The notes below the pieces were generated by a model. That model was not told the DNA's origin. It made no database searches and worked only from the letters and a program-made list of their open reading frames with translations. From Geminicoccaceae bacterium (GTDB lineage Bacteria; Pseudomonadota; Alphaproteobacteria; Geminicoccales; Geminicoccaceae), in NCBI GenBank assembly GCA_028285265.1, contig JANQPX010000018.1, positions 124,001 to 188,000 of the forward strand: a stretch of DNA of 64,000 nucleotides, in the 5' to 3' direction. How positions within the stretch are numbered: the first letter of the stretch is position 1; every line of letters starts with the position of its first letter. Shown one piece after another: positions 58,276 to 64,000 of the stretch. Position numbers and translations under genes: made by a program.

Positions 58276-59871
58276 TTGGACCATAATGACATCCAACTCG
58301 GCCGCGTGGTTTGCGTGTCAGGATCACATGTCGTCATGGTCTGGGAGCAGCATGACATTGCCAAGCTTGATCCTGAACGATCGCGCCTGCAGAAGGGATC
58401 TTTGGTCAAGCTGAGAACGCCCAATAGTCTCGTCTTTGGTTTGGTAACAGGTCTCACAATACCAAGCCCGACGAAATCGCTCAGTCCCGAAGCGGCGTGG
58501 TTAGCCGAATTGGAACTCATTGGCGAAAGCACCAACGACAATGTCGGATTTCGTCAAGGTATTTCGGTATTTCCCACCTTGGGCGACCCTGTTTGGTCGA
58601 CGAATCGCCAAGACCTGAACGCGATTTACGCGCGTTCGGGCGACAGCACGATCGCACTTGGTCAACTCTACAATGACCCCGAAGAGCGAATCTGCGTCGA
58701 GACCGACCGTCTACTTGGCAGACATTTTGCCATTCTTGGAACGACGGGATGCGGCAAGTCTTGCGCGCTTACCCTAACGTTGCAAAAGCTTCTGGAGAAG
58801 CACGAAGACGCCCACGTCGTACTGCTCGATCCACACGGCGAATACCATTCAGCGTTCGATGACCAGGGTGAAGTCTTGGGGCCAGAAAAGCTCCGTCTAC
58901 CCTACTGGATTTTGAACTCTGATGAAATCGACGTCATCATCTTTGGTACCAACACGACGATACAAGATCGTCCGACCATCGCCGGCATCCTTCACGACTT
59001 GATTGTCGAAGCCAAGAATACCTATCAAGGAGAGCCCGCGGAGACCCGGCCCATTACCGTCAACACGCCGGTACCGTACCGTTTAAGCGATATCAATCGA
59101 CTCATTGACGAAGCCATGGGCCGTCTGGACAAGCCGGGCAGCCTTGCCCCCTATCGATGGCTGAAGAACCGTCTCGAAGCACTTAGTTCAGATCCGCGGT
59201 TTGCGTTTATGTTCGGCGGAATTAGCGTCTACGACAATTTTGCCGAAATCTTGTCGCAAATCCTTCGCATTCCGGGCAATGGCAGACCGATCAGCATCAT
59301 CGATCTTTCCGCTGTTCCCTCGGAGGTTATCAACGCCGTCGTATCGGTGATCTTACGTCTGATCTTCGATTTTGCGCACTGGAGCCGCGGCACACAACCG
59401 ATTCTTCTGGTATGCGAAGAGGCACATCGATATGCGCCAAACGACTCAAACTTGGGCTTTGAGCCTACGAAAATTGCCCTCGCGCGAATCGCAAAAGAGG
59501 GTCGAAAATACGGCCTCTCTTTATGTTTGGTCAGCCAAAGGCCAGCTGAGCTCGCGACATCGGTCTTATCTCAGTGCAATACGTCGTTCGTCTTTCGTAT
59601 CACTAGTCTCCGCGACCAGGACATTATTCGTGGTATCGTTGCCGACAACGCCTATGGCTTGTTGGACTTCCTCCCGCTATTGAGCAACGGAGAGGCCATT
59701 GTCGTGGGCGATGCGGTTTCAATGCCACTGCGGGTACAATTTGACCGATTGCCAGAAGCTCAGCGCCCCCACAGCATGACGGCCAAGTTTTCCGAAGCGT
59801 GGCGCTCCGCCGCGGTCGATAAGGCATTCCTTGCAGAGGTCGTCGACCGCTGGCGGATTCATCAACGCTGA
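58276..59871 (+). CDS. HerA-like ATPase (DUF87) / ATP-binding protein
   Basis: HAS-barrel-like N-terminus GRVVCVSGSHVVMVWEQ; Walker A AILGTTGCGKSCALTLTLQKLL; LLDPHGEYHSAF; ILLVCEEAHRYAP; LVSQRPAELATSVLSQCNTSFVFRITSLRDQDII. Confidence 0.9.
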   Translation: MDHNDIQLGRVVCVSGSHVVMVWEQHDIAKLDPERSRLQKGSLVKLRTPNSLVFGLVTGLTIPSPTKSLSPEAAWLAELELIGESTNDNVGFRQGISVFPTLGDPVWSTNRQDLNAIYARSGDSTIALGQLYNDPEERICVETDRLLGRHFAILGTTGCGKSCALTLTLQKLLEKHEDAHVVLLDPHGEYHSAFDDQGEVLGPEKLRLPYWILNSDEIDVIIFGTNTTIQDRPTIAGILHDLIVEAKNTYQGEPAETRPITVNTPVPYRLSDINRLIDEAMGRLDKPGSLAPYRWLKNRLEALSSDPRFAFMFGGISVYDNFAEILSQILRIPGNGRPISIIDLSAVPSEVINAVVSVILRLIFDFAHWSRGTQPILLVCEEAHRYAPNDSNLGFEPTKIALARIAKEGRKYGLSLCLVSQRPAELATSVLSQCNTSFVFRITSLRDQDIIRGIVADNAYGLLDFLPLLSNGEAIVVGDAVSMPLRVQFDRLPEAQRPHSMTAKFSEAWRSAAVDKAFLAEVVDRWRIHQR

Positions 59872-60265
59872 TCCGACAACAGTTGACATCGTGGCGCTTC
59901 GACAAAAAGGGGCGACCTTAGGCAAGATGGCTGGTCTTGCCGAAGACAACCGGTCAATCGTCTAACGTGTCGATTCTTGTTGGGCTCGATGTCTTGTTGG
60001 CACGTCGAACAATGTGTTCAAATAGAGCTGGCAATCCGGATAGGATTCATCGAGTAATCCCTATCTCTACTCGAATCCAAGGTCCGCGACATTTGTTTTG
60101 GAACCTGGAAAATATAGGCTGATGCCTCGCTTGCCAGCCAGGTAATCTCTTGAATTATGCCCCAATTTCACGACCCAGCATGACGCTAAACGATCCGGTC
60201 GGAAAGGCGCCATCCCCTACGGTATGATCTTGCAACTGCGGAATGCGACTAAGCGTGATCTTTGA

Positions 60266-61309
60266 CTAAGCAACAGCGGACTGATGCGGGGAGGCGGCGA
60301 TTTTGATTTGGTTACGTCCGGCTTGTTTTGCATGATAAAGTGCCTCGTCAGCTCGCTCGACAACATCGCTGAACCGTTCACCCGGTTCATAGAGGGCGCA
60401 GCCCCCTGATAGCGTAATGTTGCCTATATCCTCACCGGTTGAACGCTTTCGGATACGAGAGCGCATAATCGCCTCGCGGATTTGGTTGCCAACCACCACG
60501 GCTCCATCCAGATTGGTTCTCGGTAAAATAACCGCAAACTCTTCACCGCCATACCTGCCGACAATGTCCACACCCTTGACGCATTTGGTCATCGTCTTCG
60601 CAACCAGCTTCAGAACCTGATCACCGATTTGATGACCGTGAGTGTCGTTAAACGTCTTGAAGTGATCAACATCGATCATGAGTAAGCACAGAGGTTCGCC
60701 GGTTTCTCTGCCTTCCGCTGACGCGGCAACGAACTCAGCTTCCAGCCGGCGTCTGTTGGCGATACCCGTGAGACCATCCGTTTGCGCCTGATGTGTCTTA
60801 AGCGCCAGGTCCTTGTTGAGTTCGGCAATTTCCCTTGTCGAACTGGCAAGGGCAGACTCAAGCGCGATCGTGTTCTCCTGCATTTGCTGTGTCTCGGTCA
60901 AAACATCCTCGACAAGATGGCGCACTTCCCGAAGCTCGGATGAATGACCGAGGTGGCCCTTAAACTCTGAAAGCGATTGACCGAAACTCTTGGATCCCTT
61001 GCCGACATCTGAGATTTGGAGCAGGACCCGGTCCATCGTCTGTTCAAGCTTCGAGCAAGCCTCATCGATAGCCTTTGTCCGTTGGTCCGACCCGAAGAAA
61101 CGCTCGTAGATCTGCTCACAGATTTCAGCGGTAAAAGGCTCTCCCTTCGCCACAAGGCGTCGCAGCATTTGGCTGAGGTCGGTATGATCTCCCGCAGCGT
61201 CATGATACCAGATCATGTAGTTCCTAGCACTTGGCGGTACGCCAAGTTCAGCCATCGCCTTAGTCGCAGCATCATGTAGCTTTTGCGACTTTATCATGTC
61301 GTCGATCAT
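60266..61309 (-). CDS. GGDEF domain diguanylate cyclase
   Basis: TDGLTGIANRRRLEAEFVAA...DIVGRYGGEEFAVILPRTNLDGA (intact GGEEF). Confidence 0.93.
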   Translation of the reverse strand: MIDDMIKSQKLHDAATKAMAELGVPPSARNYMIWYHDAAGDHTDLSQMLRRLVAKGEPFTAEICEQIYERFFGSDQRTKAIDEACSKLEQTMDRVLLQISDVGKGSKSFGQSLSEFKGHLGHSSELREVRHLVEDVLTETQQMQENTIALESALASSTREIAELNKDLALKTHQAQTDGLTGIANRRRLEAEFVAASAEGRETGEPLCLLMIDVDHFKTFNDTHGHQIGDQVLKLVAKTMTKCVKGVDIVGRYGGEEFAVILPRTNLDGAVVVGNQIREAIMRSRIRKRSTGEDIGNITLSGGCALYEPGERFSDVVERADEALYHAKQAGRNQIKIAASPHQSAVA

Positions 61310-61573
61310 GAATCGTGTCCGTAACGATTGAGCCGGTCTAAACTCATCTTACGTGATCCAGGCCCAAAATTTCGTAAATGCCAAGTTGTGCCGGACAATC
61401 ATAACTGACGCGGCTCACAACGGGTCTTGCTAGACCGAGGACTGGCATAAGAACACGCAACGCCTTTCTTGTGCGCAGGAACAGCTCTGTCCTTAACTTC
61501 CTGATAACGACACTTCATTACCATGAAGGAGTCACAAACGATCGGCTCAATCCCAACAATATCGGCAAAATCG

Positions 61574-62086
61574 ATGCGTTTAATTGTTACACTCCTGTTC
61601 GGCCTTGTTTTCACCATGGCAGCGTCTGTTTCAGCGGATGCGCTGACTGCTCTCAAGAAGCCGTCAGGACGCGTCATTCTGTCAGTGACTGGCGAAATTA
61701 AGCGCACTAATGCTGACGGCCGAGCAGACTTCGATCGCGCCATGTTGGAAGCGATTGGCATGGTGGAACTCAAGACCATGACCCCGTTCACCGAAGGCTC
61801 GACCGTGTTTCGCGGGATTCTCGCACGCGATTTGCTCAGCTATCTTGGGGCGACAGGTAGCCAGGTCGAGGCGGCAGCGATTGACCTTTATGAGGTGACG
61901 ATCCCCATCGAAGACTTCGAGCAGTTTGATGTTCTGATTGCTTTGGAAGCCGATGGAAAAAAACTTCGCGTGCGCGATCATGGGCCAACTTGGATCATCT
62001 ATCCTTGGTCGCAACACGAAGAACTTGGTAAAGAGATCTACAGCCGCCGAAGCATTTGGCAGATGAACACCATTAATATTCAGTGA
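61574..62086 (+). CDS. Periplasmic SUOX/molybdopterin oxidoreductase-fold protein, probably cofactor-less
   Basis: Signal MRLIVTLLFGLVFTMAASVSADA; FDRAMLEAIGMVELKTMTPFTEGSTVFRGILARDLLSYLGATG...WIIYPWSQHEEL, resembling the small oxidoreductase family often found with signalling proteins. Confidence 0.6.
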   Translation: MRLIVTLLFGLVFTMAASVSADALTALKKPSGRVILSVTGEIKRTNADGRADFDRAMLEAIGMVELKTMTPFTEGSTVFRGILARDLLSYLGATGSQVEAAAIDLYEVTIPIEDFEQFDVLIALEADGKKLRVRDHGPTWIIYPWSQHEELGKEIYSRRSIWQMNTINIQ

Positions 62087-62514
62087 GCGACATCACTCGA
62101 CAACAGAACAAAGGATCTTTTTAGCGATTTTCTCGCTGATTCCTCAATCTGGTCGTTAGCGACAGAGGCGCAAACGGCAGCCTCACGAATCAATACCTTG
62201 GCTGGATCTGAGCAAGTTCGGGCGCATCAAGTTCATCATTGCCCTTAAAAGAGATACGGTGACAATCAAGACACGGGTCGAGCAAGATAAATCGGCAGCA
62301 CTAACGAGCCTACGAGAAGTGCTATAACATTGTCCTGGATAGAAATACCGCATCAAGCCATTCGTTCGTCACGCTCGATCATCACGGGCATTGCAGATCG
62401 AGCCGTGATGAGGTTGGCTGCATCTTTGCCATTGGTCTTAACGAGGCTCGTTTTTGGTGACATTGCCGATGTATTGGGCCTACAGCTCGAGAATCTGAGA
62501 GACGGGAGGCCTTC

Positions 62515-63609
62515 GTGGTCGAGCCTGGTACGCTCGTTGTCATTTCGGGATTTCTCCTTGGCGCCATCATAGGTGCTGCTTCGCGCTGGACACTATTTTG
62601 CACCCTTGGCGCCATTGCCGATGCGGTTGTTGTCGGTGATAAGACTCGCCTGCGCGCATGGGCCCTAGCGATTGCCATAGCGATTGCAGGAACCCAAACC
62701 CTCCAGATCATTGGCGCCGTTGATATCAGCCAGTCTGTCTATCTTCGTGGGTCTTTGGGCTGGCTCGGTGCCTTGTTCGGCGGCGGTTTGTTCGGCTTCG
62801 GCATGGTGTTGGTCGGCACCTGCGGCTATGGCACCTTGATCCGGCTCGGAGGCGGCGACCTTCGCTCTCTAATCGATCTCTTGGTGCTTGGCGTGTTTGC
62901 CTATCTTACACTAAGCGGCCCGTTGGCCTATCTCAGGACCACCACGATTGAACATACGGACATCGACCCGTCCGTTATGGCGGCCCCAGGCATTGCCGAG
63001 CTGGTAGCGCTCGCTTCCGGTCTTCCGGAGAACCTATCCAGGGTGGTCGTCACATTGGCGATCGTCGGCTCGCTCCTCTACTATTGCTTTCGCGATCGAA
63101 CGTTTCGAACACGCCAAAAGGAGATGGTGGCAGCGGTCATTATGGGCCTGGCCGTCTGTGCTGCTTGGCTGGCAACGGGGCATCTGGCCTATGATGAGTT
63201 CGATCCAAAGCCGCCGGCCTCGTTCACCTTTGTCCGCCCGTTGGGTGATAGTATTCTCTACGCGATGCTATCAAGCGGAATGGCGCTGAATTTCGGCATT
63301 GCCTCGGTGGTTGGCGTTCTTGTCGGCGCTCATCTCGTCGCCCGCGCTAAAGGGGAAGTGCACCGCGAAGGTTTCGACGGCGACAAGGAAATGGTGCGTC
63401 ATCTGACGGGATCGGCCTTGATGGGAACAGGTGGCGTGCTGGCGCTCGGCTGTACGATCGGCCAAGGTATGAGCGGCATCTCAACACTCTCCCTAGCAGC
63501 ACCTCTGGCCATGGCCGCCATTTTCACCGGCGCTGCGTTCGGACTCCGCTATTTGGAGGAAGGCAGCCTCGCCAACGCGTTCCGAGTGCTGACCAATCGC
63601 AATACCTGA
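62515..63609 (+). CDS. YeeE/YedE (SoxT-like) sulfur-compound transporter
   Basis: FLLGAIIGAASRWTLFCTLGAIADAVVVGDKTRLRAWALAIAIA...FGFGMVLVGTCGYGTLIRLGGGDLRSLIDLLVLG...LMGTGGVLALGCTIGQGMSGIS, with Cys/Gly signatures of both YeeE halves. Confidence 0.87.
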   Translation: MVEPGTLVVISGFLLGAIIGAASRWTLFCTLGAIADAVVVGDKTRLRAWALAIAIAIAGTQTLQIIGAVDISQSVYLRGSLGWLGALFGGGLFGFGMVLVGTCGYGTLIRLGGGDLRSLIDLLVLGVFAYLTLSGPLAYLRTTTIEHTDIDPSVMAAPGIAELVALASGLPENLSRVVVTLAIVGSLLYYCFRDRTFRTRQKEMVAAVIMGLAVCAAWLATGHLAYDEFDPKPPASFTFVRPLGDSILYAMLSSGMALNFGIASVVGVLVGAHLVARAKGEVHREGFDGDKEMVRHLTGSALMGTGGVLALGCTIGQGMSGISTLSLAAPLAMAAIFTGAAFGLRYLEEGSLANAFRVLTNRNT

Positions 63610-63684
63610 TGAAGACCCAAGCGGCTGGTGATCGCCATGGCCCGACCTATGTAACATGAAGATATATGGCTAGAGGAATGCGCC

Positions 63685-64000
63685 ATGATGAAGAGGCTCT
63701 GCAGCAACGTGATCGCGCTGTTGATGAGTATGGCGACACTCGTCGTTGCGCTAACCCCTGTCCAAGGCGCAGAACTTGTCATGTTTGAAAGCAAGATCTG
63801 TGAATGGTGCGACGCCTGGCATGCCGAAATCGGCCCGATCTATCCGAAGACCGATGAGGGCAAACGCGCTCCGATTCGCACGGTCGACATTCACGACACC
63901 AGGCCTGCCGATCTCACCGATATCGATGGGATTCGTTTCACCCCGACGTTCGTCTTGCTGGCCGATGATGGGAACGAGATCGGACGCATAAATGGTTATC
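63685..64000 (+). CDS. Periplasmic thioredoxin-like protein, SoxS-like (partial, runs off the window)
   Basis: MMKRLCSNVIALLMSMATLVVALTPVQGAELVMFESKICEWCDAWHAEIGPIYPKTDEGKRAPIRTVDIHDTRPADLTDIDGIRFTPTFVLLADDGNEIGRINGY; CEWC plus cis-Pro (FTPTFVL). Not listed in this frame in the ORF track. Confidence 0.78.
   Translation, partial: MMKRLCSNVIALLMSMATLVVALTPVQGAELVMFESKICEWCDAWHAEIGPIYPKTDEGKRAPIRTVDIHDTRPADLTDIDGIRFTPTFVLLADDGNEIGRINGY

Noticed and set aside
1-64000. CRISPR arrays, tRNA/rRNA genes, insertion sequences, prophage
   Set aside because: No regularly spaced direct repeats, no tRNA-like cloverleaf or rRNA sequence noticed and no transposase/integrase translations in the ORF track; a tRNAscan/ISfinder run would be decisive.

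Overview
64-kb window of an alphaproteobacterial-like chromosome (organism inferred from gene content and style, not verified). It is densely coding. I saw no rRNA, tRNA, CRISPR array or recognisable transposase. Main content, left to right: (i) a truncated YcaO-type gene preceded by a 72-aa ORF, divergent from a heme-oxygenase-like (HDO/TenA-type) redox enzyme; (ii) housekeeping/accessory genes, including a lipoprotein intradiol dioxygenase next to a ferric-reductase-like membrane protein, an adenylate cyclase, two methyltransferases, a DUF6394 + RCK potassium channel pair, a LinB/DhaA-type haloalkane dehalogenase and a MATE exporter; (iii) a sensory triad of MCP, orphan periplasmic type-I binding protein and histidine kinase (frameshifted), in which the MCP and kinase share a long, internally duplicated TorS-like sensor region; (iv) a ~17-kb catabolic island (28.3-45.6 kb) with a sugar-type ABC transporter, acyl-CoA dehydrogenase, SDR, DUF993, sugar phosphate isomerase-like protein, CoA-transferase, two aldo/keto reductases, GMC oxidoreductase, Zn-alcohol dehydrogenase and a TetR regulator, linked by six copies of a 7-2-7 palindrome (GTAACYA-NN-TRGTTAC) in its promoter regions; (v) LysR/hydrolase, EamA, AraC/phytanoyl-CoA dioxygenase/TRAP transporter, MauG-like peroxidase, c-di-GMP enzymes and a HerA-like ATPase; (vi) a YeeE/YedE (SoxT-like) transporter and a SoxS-like thioredoxin at the right edge, suggesting a sox cluster beyond the window. 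The strongest candidates for undescribed biology are the TetR-palindrome catabolic regulon, the MCP/binding-protein/kinase triad, and the edge YcaO/72-aa/HDO locus.
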